From CAIWHR01 sp963708855 (lineage in GTDB: Bacteria; Pseudomonadota; Gammaproteobacteria; Burkholderiales; Casimicrobiaceae): a DNA stretch of 64,000 bases. Both the position numbers and the translations under genes were made by a program. How positions within the stretch are numbered: the stretch's first letter is position 1; every line of letters begins with the position of its first letter. The stretch is taken from contig CAVPUM010000001.1 of NCBI GenBank assembly GCA_963708855.1, positions 186,001 to 250,000 of the forward strand, read 5' to 3'. The notes beneath the pieces were generated by a model. It did not search any database and was not told the origin of the DNA. It was given only the letters and a program-made list of their open reading frames with translations. Of the stretch, positions 26,013 through 35,214 are shown one piece after another.

Positions 26013-27512
26013 ATGCGTCGCCGCCATTTTCTCCAGGCCACCGCAGCGGGGATCGTTTCGGCAATGGCTCCGGTTCGCGGCGCTTCCGCGCCGATGCGGG
26101 GCAAGCCCGGCGCCGGAATGGGTGCAATCAGAGGGCGCACGCCGATGCTTGGACCGGCGTGGCCCGGCGGGCTCCCGTTGCGGCGTCTGGCCACCCTCGG
26201 GAACACGAGTCCGGATTCCGGCGAATTCGAGGGGACCCTGTTCGCCTCGTCCTACCTCGCCTCCCTGGACTCCGGCCGCACCGCGGAGCTCTGGGGATAC
26301 AACCATGAATACCCGGGGCCGGTGATCGAATTGCGCGAGGGGGAGCGCGTCTCGATCGCGTTCGCCAATCGGCTCGGCCTCGACTCGACCATCCACTGGC
26401 ACGGCCTTCCGGTTCCCAGCGACCAGGACGGCAGCCCCATGGATCCGGTCGCGCCCGGAGCGGACCGGCTCTACACCTTCGATGTGCCGTTGGGTACCGC
26501 CGGCACGTACTGGTATCACCCGCACGCGCACCGGACGACCGGCATGCAGGTCGGGCACGGACTCGCGGCACCGCTTATCGTGCGCAGCGCCGACGATCCG
26601 CTGCGGGCCATTCCCGAGGTGACATTGATGATCACGTCGCTTGCGCTCGACCGGAACGGGGGCGTGACCACCGGCTCCGCCGCGATGCCGGGCATGGGGA
26701 TGGCGATGACGGCGGGCGCCGGCGAATTGCTGGTGAACGGGCAGAAGGTTCCGCTGCACACGATGGCGCCCGGTGCGACCGAGCGTTGGCGGATCATCAA
26801 TGCCACCGCAGATCGCTACCTGCGCCTCGGTCTGGACGGTCACCGGTTCACGGTTGTCGGCACCGATGGCGGTTACCTGGGCGAACCGTTGTCCGGATTG
26901 AACGAATGGCTGCTGGCACCCGCCCAGCGGGTGGAGATCGTGGTGACGATCGCGGCCGGGCGGTCCGCTCTCCATGCGTTGCGTGACCTCGGGTACTCCG
27001 GCGGGATGAGCGGGCATGCAGGCGGAGCGTTGATGGCGGTGCAGACGGGCGGCGGCGCCGCGCAGGCGCCGATCGAGCTGCCGGCCGTGCTGCGACCGAT
27101 TGCCGATCTCGGTCCCGCGCGCGCGAGGCAGCAGGTGGTGCTCTCATCCACGAGCATGAGCATGGGCATGATGGGGACCTTCCTCATCAACGGCAGGACC
27201 TTTGACATGAACCGGGTGGACCTCGAAACAACGGTCGATCGCGTGGAGCTCTGGGACCTCGTCAACACGACCTTCATGGATCATCCGATTCACCTCCACG
27301 GCACGCAATTCCAGGTTGTCGGGCGCACCATGGGAGGACTCGCCGCTCCGGTGGCCTATCGCGCGTGGTTCGACACCGTGAATGTGCCGGCGGGCGAAAC
27401 GATCACCATCAAGACCCGGCAGTCGCTGCCCGGCAAGCGGATGTTCCACTGTCATCTCCTGCCGCACGAAGACGCGGGGATGATGGCGGTGCTCGACGTG
27501 AGGCCGGCGTGA
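26013..27512 (+). CDS. Tat-exported multicopper oxidase (CueO-like)
   Basis: About 499 residues with a twin-arginine leader (MRRRHFLQATAAG). All four copper motifs are present: IHWHG, YWYHPHAH, HPIHLHG and MFHCHLLPHEDAGMM, the last carrying the type 1 copper ligands. A Met/His-rich insert (AAMPGMGMAMTAG) and SMSMGMMG may bind extra Cu(I). It probably oxidises Cu(I) or phenols in the periplasm. The ATG at 26013 has AGAGGGA upstream. No cue/cop regulator is adjacent. Confidence 0.9.
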   Translation: MRRRHFLQATAAGIVSAMAPVRGASAPMRGKPGAGMGAIRGRTPMLGPAWPGGLPLRRLATLGNTSPDSGEFEGTLFASSYLASLDSGRTAELWGYNHEYPGPVIELREGERVSIAFANRLGLDSTIHWHGLPVPSDQDGSPMDPVAPGADRLYTFDVPLGTAGTYWYHPHAHRTTGMQVGHGLAAPLIVRSADDPLRAIPEVTLMITSLALDRNGGVTTGSAAMPGMGMAMTAGAGELLVNGQKVPLHTMAPGATERWRIINATADRYLRLGLDGHRFTVVGTDGGYLGEPLSGLNEWLLAPAQRVEIVVTIAAGRSALHALRDLGYSGGMSGHAGGALMAVQTGGGAAQAPIELPAVLRPIADLGPARARQQVVLSSTSMSMGMMGTFLINGRTFDMNRVDLETTVDRVELWDLVNTTFMDHPIHLHGTQFQVVGRTMGGLAAPVAYRAWFDTVNVPAGETITIKTRQSLPGKRMFHCHLLPHEDAGMMAVLDVRPA

Positions 27513-27593
27513 GCGCGCCTTGAGTCCTTCCGCCCCCGGTGGTAGGGTTAACCTTCCTGTCCGCTCCATCATCGACAACCCGGGAGGCAAACG

Positions 27594-27980
27594 ATGGCGA
27601 TCATGCTGAAGATTCGCTGGGATATCAAGACGGGTCGCGAGAACGACTTTCGGGAGAACCAGAAGAAGCTGTGCGCCGTGATGAGCGGCGATCACCCCGG
27701 CGTCATCTGCTACCACGTCGACTATCCGGCTCAGGGCGTGAGCGAGTGGGTCGAGATCTACGCCAACAACGACGTGTTCCGCGCGCACCTCGCGAACGAA
27801 AAGGGCAAGCAACCGCTCCAGACGATCATCGGAGCCTGCGACAAGATAACCTGCAGGTGCTGGGGAGATCCCGACGGCGAGTCGAAGCAGATTCTCGCCG
27901 GTTTCGGGGCGACCTACCACGACACCGCGGAAGCGTCGTTTTCGTTGCATTCACGAGCCGACCGGGCTTCCCTCGTCTAG
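27594..27980 (+). CDS. Hypothetical protein, possible dimeric alpha-beta barrel (ABM-like)
   Basis: A 128-residue protein with IKTGRENDFRENQKKLCAVM and PGVICYHVDYPAQ..EWVEIYANNDVFRAHL, a pattern seen in antibiotic-biosynthesis-monooxygenase-like barrels (beta strand, helix, then an E-W-x-E-x-Y strand). The ATG is preceded by GGGAGG. Three cysteines (CDKITCRCW) in the last third are unusual. The function is not known; it may share a transcript with the glyoxalase downstream. Confidence 0.6.
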   Translation: MAIMLKIRWDIKTGRENDFRENQKKLCAVMSGDHPGVICYHVDYPAQGVSEWVEIYANNDVFRAHLANEKGKQPLQTIIGACDKITCRCWGDPDGESKQILAGFGATYHDTAEASFSLHSRADRASLV

Positions 27981-28048
27981 CGGGGCTGCGGCCGGGGCTG
28001 GGTTGAAGCCCGGATTGGCGGCGACGCCTGCACGAAAGGCACGCGAAG

Positions 28049-28447
28049 ATGGCCAAACTCATCCACACCATGGTTCGCGTGCTCGATCTCGAGCGGTCGC
28101 TGCGATTCTATCGCGATGCCTTCGGCCTCGAGGAGGTGCATCGTCTCGATTTCCCGGGGTTCGCGCTGGCGTATCTCAGGAACCGGGAGAACGACTTCGA
28201 AGTCGAGCTCACCCTGAACAAGGACCGGAAGGAACGCTATACGCACGGTGACGGCTACGGCCACGTCGCCGTCTGCGTCGACGATGTCGTACCCGAGCGC
28301 GAGCGGCTCGCACAACTCGGCTGCGCGCCGGGGGACATCAAGGAGTTCAAGGATTCCGCCGGCACTCTGATCGCACGTTACTTCTTCGTCCAGGATCCGG
28401 ACGGCTACAAGATCGAGGTGCTCGACCGCCACGGTCACTACCGGTAA
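28049..28447 (+). CDS. gloA: Lactoylglutathione lyase-like (VOC family)
   Basis: A 132-residue VOC protein close to glyoxalase I: MVRVLDLERSLRFYRDAFGL at the N-terminus with the metal ligand His6, ELTLNKDRKERYTHGDGYGHVAVCVDD carrying the second-half His, and DPDGYKIEVLDR at the end supplying the final Glu ligand. It would convert the methylglyoxal-glutathione hemithioacetal to lactoylglutathione. Sequence is nearer to GloA than to generic VOC proteins, but with some loop changes. Confidence 0.75.
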   Translation: MAKLIHTMVRVLDLERSLRFYRDAFGLEEVHRLDFPGFALAYLRNRENDFEVELTLNKDRKERYTHGDGYGHVAVCVDDVVPERERLAQLGCAPGDIKEFKDSAGTLIARYFFVQDPDGYKIEVLDRHGHYR

Positions 28448-28620
28448 CCCGGCGCTCGCGGCCAACGTGGACCGCGCGGTGGTGCGCGCTCTGTGCGACG
28501 AGCACGGGTTCCACTATCGACGTCCGTGGCGCGGCCGCGATGGGGATTCCGACACGGATGACTAAGTGCCGCCAGGAATCCTTCCTTGACCTCGCACCAC
28601 CGACCCCACCACAATCACCC

Positions 28621-29313
28621 ATGGATGCGAACGCGGGCGCTGTCGACGGCTTCGAGTCCGTGGTCGCGACCGTCGCGTTCGTCGATCTGGCGGGCTTCAG
28701 CGCGATAACGGATGTCTATGGCGATGCGTCCGCAATAGCGGTGCTCGAGCGCTTCGAGGAGTTGGTGCGCCAGGCGCTCGGGGGGCTTGGGCCGCCGATC
28801 AAGTGGATCGGTGACGAAGCGATGTTCGGATTTCCTGACCCGGCAACTGCCCTTCAGGTGCTCGGACGTTTGCTTCCGGCCTGCCGATCCGAGCCACGGA
28901 TTCCGCTGACAAGGACCGGCCTCAACCACGGCCCGGTCCTCCGCCGATCGAGCGACCTCTTCGGTTCGACCGTCAACATCGCAGCACGTATCGCCGCGTT
29001 CGCGTCTCCGGGGCAGATGTTGGCGACCCAGCCAGTCGCCGACATCGCGGCAGCATCCGGGATCGTTGCGAGGGACATGGGGACGACAGCGCTGCGCTCG
29101 ATCGCTGACCGTGTGCCGCTTTTTTCCATCGAGTTTGCGCCGACCTTCGATCCTGCCTGGATAGATCCTGTGTGCAAGATGCTCGCGCCTTACGCGGCAT
29201 ACCGTCGAACCAAGCCGACGGGACGATGGTTCTGTTCCGAACGTTGCGCCGACGCATATCGACGGTCACCGGAGATCTACGATAGCGGATCGAAGGCATC
29301 GGACCTTGCATAG
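28621..29313 (+). CDS. Class III adenylate/guanylate cyclase fused to a YHS domain
   Basis: Residues 14-175 form a class III cyclase domain: metal ligands Asp22 (FVDLAGFS) and Asp65 (IKWIGDEAMFGF), base-contacting Lys61, and transition-state Asn119/Arg123 (STVNIAARI), so activity looks intact. Residues 181-220 are a YHS-type metal-binding domain (DPVCKM, then WFCSERCADAY). The combination suggests metal- or redox-controlled cNMP synthesis; this is inference. The start is uncertain: ATG at 28621 or at 28540, neither with a clear ribosome site. Confidence 0.75.
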   Translation: MDANAGAVDGFESVVATVAFVDLAGFSAITDVYGDASAIAVLERFEELVRQALGGLGPPIKWIGDEAMFGFPDPATALQVLGRLLPACRSEPRIPLTRTGLNHGPVLRRSSDLFGSTVNIAARIAAFASPGQMLATQPVADIAAASGIVARDMGTTALRSIADRVPLFSIEFAPTFDPAWIDPVCKMLAPYAAYRRTKPTGRWFCSERCADAYRRSPEIYDSGSKASDLA

Positions 29314-29329
29314 GTTCATTGAAACGCCT

Positions 29330-29680
29330 GAGCGGCGGGCGCCGCGGCCGGGCTATGCGGTGCCATTGCCACCTGCTGCGCGTCGGCGCTGTTTGCGACA
29401 TCCTCGTTCGTCGTGACGACGTCGCGCGTCAGCGAGGCACTGCTGCTCGCGAGCCTGACCACGGCGCTGCTCGCCATGCCTGCGGTCGCCGGCGAACGGG
29501 ACTTGATCATCGTCGCGATGTTCCTCTGCGTCCTGCTGGCGGGTTTGTGGCAGATCATTTTCGGGGTGGCCGGATTTGCGAAGATCATCAAGTTCACGCC
29601 GCGCCCGGTCCTCGTTGGATTCCTGAATGGCGTCTCCGTGCTGGTCGCGTTGTCGCAGCTCAAACCCTATTTCCAGGCAG
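29330..29680 (+). pseudogene. SulP-family anion permease remnant
   Basis: In frame with 29413, the translation reads as membrane segments of a SulP transporter: GAIATCCASALFATSSF, VSEALLLASLTTALL, then GLWQIIFGVAGFAKIIKFTPRPVLVGFLNGVSVLVAL. The last piece is the conserved helix region of SulP proteins. There is no start codon with a ribosome site and the gene stops making sense near 29680, where an IS remnant begins in the opposite orientation. It is an internal fragment of about 115 residues from a protein normally over 500. Confidence 0.6.
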
Positions 29681-29875
29681 ACGCGACCCGGGTTGTCCTG
29701 ACCCACATAGTCATCCAGGCACTCCGGCAGCAAGGTCACCTGGGCTCGGTCCTCGCCTTCGATGTATCGCTTCATGTTGCCACCTCGAAGAAATCTCTTT
29801 CCTCAATACAGGCAACTTTTCGATAGCGGCAACCTCTGCGTTTTTACACAGTCTCGGCCGTAACCGGCCGATGGC
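29681..29875 (-). mobile_element. IS1182-type transposase 5' remnant
   Basis: From an ATG at 29775, the minus strand reads MKRYIEGEDRAQVTLLPECL and then DDYVGQDNPGRV, the well-conserved beginning of IS1182-group transposases. Homology ends abruptly at about 29680, where antisense SulP sequence takes over. The bases upstream of the ATG to about 29875 probably hold the IS end, though I could not assign the terminal repeat exactly. Only about 32 codons remain, so it is inactive. Confidence 0.6.
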
Positions 29876-30020
29876 TAAGGGCCGCTCTGGTTCTGGCTAT
29901 CTATCTGCGCAACTGCGGCACCGGGCCGAGCTCGCGAGTCCCGCCTTGAGTTGCGCGGACCGCCTGGTGTCGGTCGCGTCTCACCCGGCAACGTGCTGCG
30001 TCAGCGCAGACTGCCGCCTT

Positions 30021-31235
30021 TCACGCGTAGAAGACATCCAGCGTCGGGAAGATCGCTTTGCCCCGCACGCAATCCCAAAGGTAGATCGCAAAACCGGGGT
30101 CGCCGGTCCACAGGGAATACCGCATTTGGCCGTGCCGTGCGGCGTCCTCCTCGGTCTGCGCGATGCCGTGCATGGCAAAGGCGCGGGCACGGTCCAGCCA
30201 AAGGGGGTCTTGCGTGCGCTGGTACAGTTTCAGGAACGCGTAGCCGTTGCCGCCGGTGCCGTGGCAGAGGTTCGAACCCTTGGTCAACGGACCTGCGGCC
30301 CACACGGCGCGGCCCCCCGCCAACAGCAGGTCGTCCAGTTCGGCGCCTGGAAAGTCGCCAAGGCAGATGACGAATCCCGGGGCACCGTGGCAGAACTGCA
30401 TCAGAGGCCGCGATGCACGATCGCCTGGCCGTACCAGGTGCGTGGGCCAGCTGGCTTGATCGCCATCCCACACGGCTGTACGCGTGATGGTGGTGGCGAT
30501 GCAGGCCCGCCACGCCGCCCAGGACCCGTCACGCAACAGGTGGCGCCCGTGGATCAGCGGCGACGCCGTGGCCACGAAACCGTGAACGGCATCGAGATAG
30601 GTGGACTGCGCACCATACATATCCTGGGTCCAGTAATGGCAGCCGCATTCGGGGGACCACAACAGCTGCGACCAGAGCTTGGCTGCCGTCTGCCTGAACA
30701 GGTCTGCCCAGCGTGCTTCACCGCTGCGATCGTGCAAGAACAGCGCCGCCAGCAGGGTGCCAGGGGAGCCCCACATCAACTCGCGGCTTGGGTTCTCGAG
30801 GTTGCCGGCGACCAGGGCAGCTAGGCGGTCTGCACGCTCGGCGTCGGGCCGGTCACCGTAGGCCATCAGCTCGATGGGGGTGTCACCCATCAGGAACGAG
30901 GCAAAGTTCCGGCTACCGGCTGAGTTCAGCCAGGCGCGGTTGCTGGTCAAAAGGCGATCAAGATCGTCGAGATAGCTGCGCGAAAGACTTGCAGCGCCGA
31001 CCGCTTGCAGGTAGTGCAAAGCCCAGATGACGCCGCAGGCGCCGCAATACAGGGTGGTGGCGACGTGATCTGGGTCTCCGTCGGCTTCCACGTCGCGCGG
31101 GTGGAGCGGCCAGTAGCGATCCGCTTCGAAGCGATCTTCCGTGTCGCGGACGACGCGACGTATGGTTTCCCGGGCCAGATCTTCGTTCCAGGCCAGGGGC
31201 TGCAGCGCTTCGTGGCGTGTGGGGTCGTAAAGCAT
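30021..31235 (-). CDS. LanC-like protein of the eukaryotic LANCL type
   Basis: An alpha-toroid LanC-like protein of about 404 residues from the ATG at 31235 (MLYDPTRHEALQPLAWNEDL). The zinc ligands are clear: Cys282 in MQFCHGAPGFV and Cys324-His325 in NLCHGTGGNGYAFLKLY, almost the same spacing as in human LANCL1. Further G-rich turns are MWGSPGTLLAAL and YLDAVHGFV. No lanthipeptide precursor, LanB or transporter is nearby, so lantibiotic synthesis is unlikely; LANCL proteins add glutathione to dehydroamino acids, which may be the job here. A GTG/ATG start further up to 31286 is possible. Confidence 0.85.
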   Translation of the reverse strand: MLYDPTRHEALQPLAWNEDLARETIRRVVRDTEDRFEADRYWPLHPRDVEADGDPDHVATTLYCGACGVIWALHYLQAVGAASLSRSYLDDLDRLLTSNRAWLNSAGSRNFASFLMGDTPIELMAYGDRPDAERADRLAALVAGNLENPSRELMWGSPGTLLAALFLHDRSGEARWADLFRQTAAKLWSQLLWSPECGCHYWTQDMYGAQSTYLDAVHGFVATASPLIHGRHLLRDGSWAAWRACIATTITRTAVWDGDQASWPTHLVRPGDRASRPLMQFCHGAPGFVICLGDFPGAELDDLLLAGGRAVWAAGPLTKGSNLCHGTGGNGYAFLKLYQRTQDPLWLDRARAFAMHGIAQTEEDAARHGQMRYSLWTGDPGFAIYLWDCVRGKAIFPTLDVFYA

Positions 31236-31474
31236 CTGTGGCTGATGAAGAAGTCCGACGCACAGGCTACCAGTGCCGCTGACCAATGACGGCTTCAGGG
31301 AAGGGAAATAGAACGATCGAGTGTCAACTGTGGCTCGATAGCGCCCACCCAGGACTCACAAAGAGGTGACCGCTTTCTGCTTGGCTTACGGCTCAATCCA
31401 GGCAAACAGCAGCCGACAGGTCAGATTCCACGTACCACACCTTGGCGCACACCTGGAACATCCAGCACCGCCAT

Positions 31475-32470
31475 CTACGTCGCGCGCTGATCCATCGTGC
31501 GTCGTCCGTACGTCTTGCGCCGATCGTTTCCAACCGACGAGTCCGCGAACCTGCCACAATTCTTCGCGCGACGGCATTGAGCGCGACGATCAGGAAAGCC
31601 GCGGTAATCTTCCGCCCGGTGATTCAGAACTTTCGCCATTGGGGACCATGACTTATTGACGGCCTCCGGCGATGCACTCCAACTAAGCGTCCACGTGTCG
31701 GGCTGTTGAAATGTCAGCTTGCCACTTTCGCCATCAGTACCACTTAACATAAAGCCAAACTGCGCTTCGTTGGGTAATCCGATAAACTCGATGAATGGGT
31801 CCCAAAGGTACAGATGCGAGTGGGCGACAGAAAGGGCCTTATCCAGCCGCCGGTGCGCGTTCTCGCCCAAAATTGGAGCGTGTCGAGGCGGCCCCGGACA
31901 CAGGATCAGAAGTTGCTCCCAAGCTGACTCGGCAGCAGCGAGCCAGTTGGGAAACAAATTGTCACGCCGTTCAATACTACGGCACGTTGCGCGCCCGCTG
32001 CTGGAATGGAGGCGACCATTCACTGCCACCAAATGCATGGCGTGGGGGGCGGCGACGCCGTAGGAATTCTTGCGCAACACAGGCTCGCCTTGCGCGTTGC
32101 ACCCGATGATCGGGTAGATGTGCGTTTCGCGGTCAGGCATTAGTTCATAACCAAATAGCCCATCCTCGACAATGGGCACCAGGTCAAGCGTGGTTGCAAG
32201 CGGCCGGGGCGCCGCCTCAACGAGGCAGTCTCGAAGAAGCGGTAGAAGATGAGTCGCTTCAGAGAGTCGCGGGCAGTAGGATCGATTCGCCGCAGTCTTC
32301 ACAAATCGCTCGTCGCCAAGTGTCCCCGCGGTTTCGAAAAGGGGTACGACGCCCCAATCCGGGCAATACGTACGCGTTCGCCACCCCGCTGTCTGTGCGC
32401 TATCCCACATAGCGGCGCCGCGCCACCAATGTGCGGGCTTTTTGTTGACAACCGGGGGCCGAAAGCGCAA
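31475..32470 (-). CDS. Hypothetical protein without recognised domain
   Basis: An open frame of 331 codons; a second in-frame ATG is at 32410 (MWDSAQTAGWRTRTYCPDWG). Its central part reads like protein (LVPIVEDGLFGYELMPDRET, then THIYPIIGCNAQGEPVLRKN), with no signal peptide or membrane helix. The C-terminal 50 residues are Arg-rich and may be read-through beyond an old stop. I do not recognise a family. It lies upstream of the LanC-like gene on the same strand. Confidence 0.4.
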   Translation of the reverse strand: MRFRPPVVNKKPAHWWRGAAMWDSAQTAGWRTRTYCPDWGVVPLFETAGTLGDERFVKTAANRSYCPRLSEATHLLPLLRDCLVEAAPRPLATTLDLVPIVEDGLFGYELMPDRETHIYPIIGCNAQGEPVLRKNSYGVAAPHAMHLVAVNGRLHSSSGRATCRSIERRDNLFPNWLAAAESAWEQLLILCPGPPRHAPILGENAHRRLDKALSVAHSHLYLWDPFIEFIGLPNEAQFGFMLSGTDGESGKLTFQQPDTWTLSWSASPEAVNKSWSPMAKVLNHRAEDYRGFPDRRAQCRRAKNCGRFADSSVGNDRRKTYGRRTMDQRAT

Positions 32471-32894
32471 AGTGGCTTAGGACATTGTCATATTTGACTC
32501 TGGGCTGGACCGAAGACCTCTTCGCCATGACCGCGTCTTCTTGGCGTCCGCCCGCGGCGCATCAAGACCTCTCCGTTGCGCCGTTGATCGGTAGGACCAG
32601 GCAATGCGCATCACTGATAGGAAGTACGGCGCCGCGATACCTTCGCAAATGACGGAAGCCGTTCTGCGGGCGGTCGAGCCCTCGCCGTTGTCTATCGATG
32701 TCGAGACGCATCATATGGACGATTGAATATTTGCAGTCGTGGAACTCGACCACATGCCTTGAGTCCCATGTGTTTGCACCGCATCCGAAGCGCATTCGCC
32801 CGTTGTTCTCGATTAGACCTCGCGTCGACGAGCGCATGCTCCGGCCGTCTAGTGAACGTTTGCGGCGTTCCTTTCCTGGATTAGGAGGATCCGC
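32471..32894. other. Intergenic region without recognisable gene
   Basis: About 420 bases of lower GC between a minus-strand and a plus-strand orphan gene. No coding frame with a ribosome site or domain was found; the 133-codon minus-strand frame that crosses it has no protein character. Confidence 0.35.
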
Positions 32895-33365
32895 ATGAAG
32901 GTATCGAAACTTTGCCGGCGGCGCAAAGCTCCCCGTACGAGACAGCGCCCGCAGATTGACCAATGTGTACTGCCGGAAAATGAAGCGGCGTCGCTGCCAA
33001 TGCTCGTGTCAAGCATTTTCACGAAGCTCTGCCTTGCGCAGCGCGTACGTGTCCTGCGACGGCTGCTCATGCCCGTGGGGCCGATGGCGCTGGCAGTGCT
33101 GGGCGGCGGCGCATTCGTCAAGTTCGTGGCCGAGGCGCGCTGGCCGCGGATGTCTATATCGCTCGCAGACGCCGCGCGTGTAACGTCGAGCCAGGTGTTC
33201 GAATTGGTGCGCTATGTTGAGCAAAGCAATCCACAAGCATTGCAGCAGGTGATGGTCGTGCTTTCGCGCGACACGGCGACCGTGGCTGCCCTCGGCGCGT
33301 CCCTTGCGTTCGTCATAATGCGGCGTCTGTCGAATCACAAGACATTGCGCCCGCAATCCTCGTAG
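32895..33365 (+). CDS. Hypothetical membrane protein (156 residues)
   Basis: The start is well marked by AGGAGG eight bases before the ATG. The product has an Arg/Lys-rich N-terminus, a hydrophobic segment (MPVGPMALAVLGGGAFVKFV) near residue 65 and a second one (ATVAALGASLAFVIMRRL) near the C-terminus; between them lies a helical stretch with VFELVRYVEQSNPQALQQVM. It resembles a two-helix inner-membrane protein. No family is recognised. Confidence 0.5.
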   Translation: MKVSKLCRRRKAPRTRQRPQIDQCVLPENEAASLPMLVSSIFTKLCLAQRVRVLRRLLMPVGPMALAVLGGGAFVKFVAEARWPRMSISLADAARVTSSQVFELVRYVEQSNPQALQQVMVVLSRDTATVAALGASLAFVIMRRLSNHKTLRPQSS

Positions 33366-33464
33366 TTCCGTTGCGCGACAGCGAACCTGGGCAGGCGGGG
33401 TTGCGCCGACATCAAGGGCCAAGTACGCCCCGTTGCAGTCCATCGATTTTGCGCAATGCTGACG

Positions 33465-35153
33465 CTACAGCTTCGGTGCGTCGCGCAGGTCCCGGCGCAG
33501 CACTTTCCCGATCGGCGTCTTCGGCAGGGCGCCCTGAAACTCCACGTAGCGCGGCCGCTTGTAGCCGGTGAGCCGTGTCTTGCAGTGCTCGATCACGGTT
33601 TCCTGCGTGAGGCCCGGATCCTTCTTCACGATCACCACCTTGACCGCTTCGCCCGTCTTCTCGTCGGGCACGCCCACCACCGCGCACTCGAGCACCCCCG
33701 GATGCGTCGCGACCACGCTCTCGATCTCGTTGGGATAGACGTTGAAGCCGGAGACCAGGATCATGTCCTTCTTGCGGTCGGTGATCGTGAAGTAGCCTTC
33801 GGCATTGAGGTGTCCGATGTCGCCCGTCTTCAGCCATCCATCCTGCAGCACCTTGGCGGTTTCCTCCGGGTTGTTCCAGTAACCCTTCATCACCTGTGGG
33901 CCGCGAACGCAGATCTCCCCGGTGTGCTTCTCGACATCGCCCTCGCCGGTCCATGCCGGCAACTCGTTGAAGGCATCGTCACGGATCGACAAGTCGGTGG
34001 AAGGGTAGGGTACGCCGATGGTGCCGTTCCAGGGCGTTCCGATCGGATTGGCGCAGGCGACGGGCGAGGCCTCGGTCAGGCCGTATCCTTCGGTGATGGA
34101 GCGCCCGGTCGCTTGCTGCCAGCGCTCGGCCACCGGCTGTTGCACGGCTGCGCCGCCGCCGATCACCGCCTTCAGTGAGGAAAAGTCGAGCCGGTCGAAC
34201 CCGGGTGTATTCAGGAGACCGTTGAACAGGGTATTGACGCCGGTCATGATGCTCCACTTCCACCGCCCGAGCTCGTCGACGAGCGCCGGCAGGTCGCGCG
34301 GGTTGGTGATGAGCACGTTGAGGCTGCCCCACTTCATGAACGACAGCGTCGCGGTCAGGCAGAAGATGTGGTACAGCGGCAAGGGGGCGATGGCGATCTC
34401 GGTGCCTTCCTTGAAGTTGACCGAGAGCCACACCCCCGTCTGCTCCATGTTGGCGAGGACATTGCGGTGAGTGAGCATCGCGCCCTTCGAGACGCCGGTG
34501 GTGCCGCCCGTGTACTGCAGGAACGCGATATCCTCGCGCGCTATCTCGACCGGTTCGAGCGCCGTCGCCGCGCCGCGGGCGAGCGCCGCTCGGAATGCGA
34601 TGGCGCCGTGGATGTGCCAGGCGGGCACCATCTTCTTCACCCGCTTGATGAGCAGATTGACGATCCAGCGCTTCGGGAGCGGCAGCAGGTCGCCGATCTG
34701 GGTGGTGATCACGTGCTGCACCGACGTGCTCCCCAGCGCCTGTTGCAGGACACTGGCGAAGTTCTCGAGAATGACGATGGCCTTCGCGCCGGAGTCCCGC
34801 AGCTGATGCTCCAGCTCCCGCGGCGTGTACAGCGGATTGACGTTCACGACCGTCATGCCGGCGCGCAGGATGCCGAACAGCGCGACCGGGTATTGCAGCA
34901 GGTTCGGCGCCATGATGGCGACGCGCTCGCCCTTGGCCATGCCCGGCAGTCCCTGCAGGAAGGCGGCAAAGTCGCGCGACCGCCGCTCCAGCTCGGCATA
35001 GCTGATGGTATGACCGAGGTTGTGAAAGGCCGGTTTGTCGGCAAACCTGGCGGCGATCTTCCCGAGCAGGTCCGGGATGGATGCGAACAGGTCGGCGTCG
35101 ATCTCCGTCGGCATGCCGGCCGGATAGTTCTTGAGCCAGATCCTGTTCGCCAC
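33465..35153 (-). CDS. fadD: Long-chain fatty-acid-CoA ligase
   Basis: Adenylate-forming enzyme of 562 residues: AMP-binding P-loop LQYTGGTTGVSKGAMLTHRN, GYGLTEASPV, the hinge region GWLKTGDIGHLNAEGYFTI and the C-terminal catalytic Lys context LPKTPIGKVLRRDLR. It activates long-chain fatty acids with ATP and CoA at the inner membrane. Overall length and the N-terminus (IWLKNYPAGMPTEID) match FadD. ridA lies just upstream on the same strand. Confidence 0.92.
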   Translation of the reverse strand: MANRIWLKNYPAGMPTEIDADLFASIPDLLGKIAARFADKPAFHNLGHTISYAELERRSRDFAAFLQGLPGMAKGERVAIMAPNLLQYPVALFGILRAGMTVVNVNPLYTPRELEHQLRDSGAKAIVILENFASVLQQALGSTSVQHVITTQIGDLLPLPKRWIVNLLIKRVKKMVPAWHIHGAIAFRAALARGAATALEPVEIAREDIAFLQYTGGTTGVSKGAMLTHRNVLANMEQTGVWLSVNFKEGTEIAIAPLPLYHIFCLTATLSFMKWGSLNVLITNPRDLPALVDELGRWKWSIMTGVNTLFNGLLNTPGFDRLDFSSLKAVIGGGAAVQQPVAERWQQATGRSITEGYGLTEASPVACANPIGTPWNGTIGVPYPSTDLSIRDDAFNELPAWTGEGDVEKHTGEICVRGPQVMKGYWNNPEETAKVLQDGWLKTGDIGHLNAEGYFTITDRKKDMILVSGFNVYPNEIESVVATHPGVLECAVVGVPDEKTGEAVKVVIVKKDPGLTQETVIEHCKTRLTGYKRPRYVEFQGALPKTPIGKVLRRDLRDAPKL

Positions 35154-35214
35154 ACTCCGCTCCTGCCACTGCTTGTCCGGCCTTCGCCCGGCGGGTGCGC
35201 CGCCGCGGGGGCGA

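Noticed and set aside
25725..27017. 430-codon minus-strand frame over the multicopper oxidase
   Set aside because: Antisense shadow; the plus strand has all four copper-binding motifs and a Tat signal.
30021..33365. Lanthipeptide biosynthetic cluster around the LanC-like gene
   Set aside because: No precursor peptide, LanB/LanM dehydratase, protease or transporter was found in the surrounding frames.
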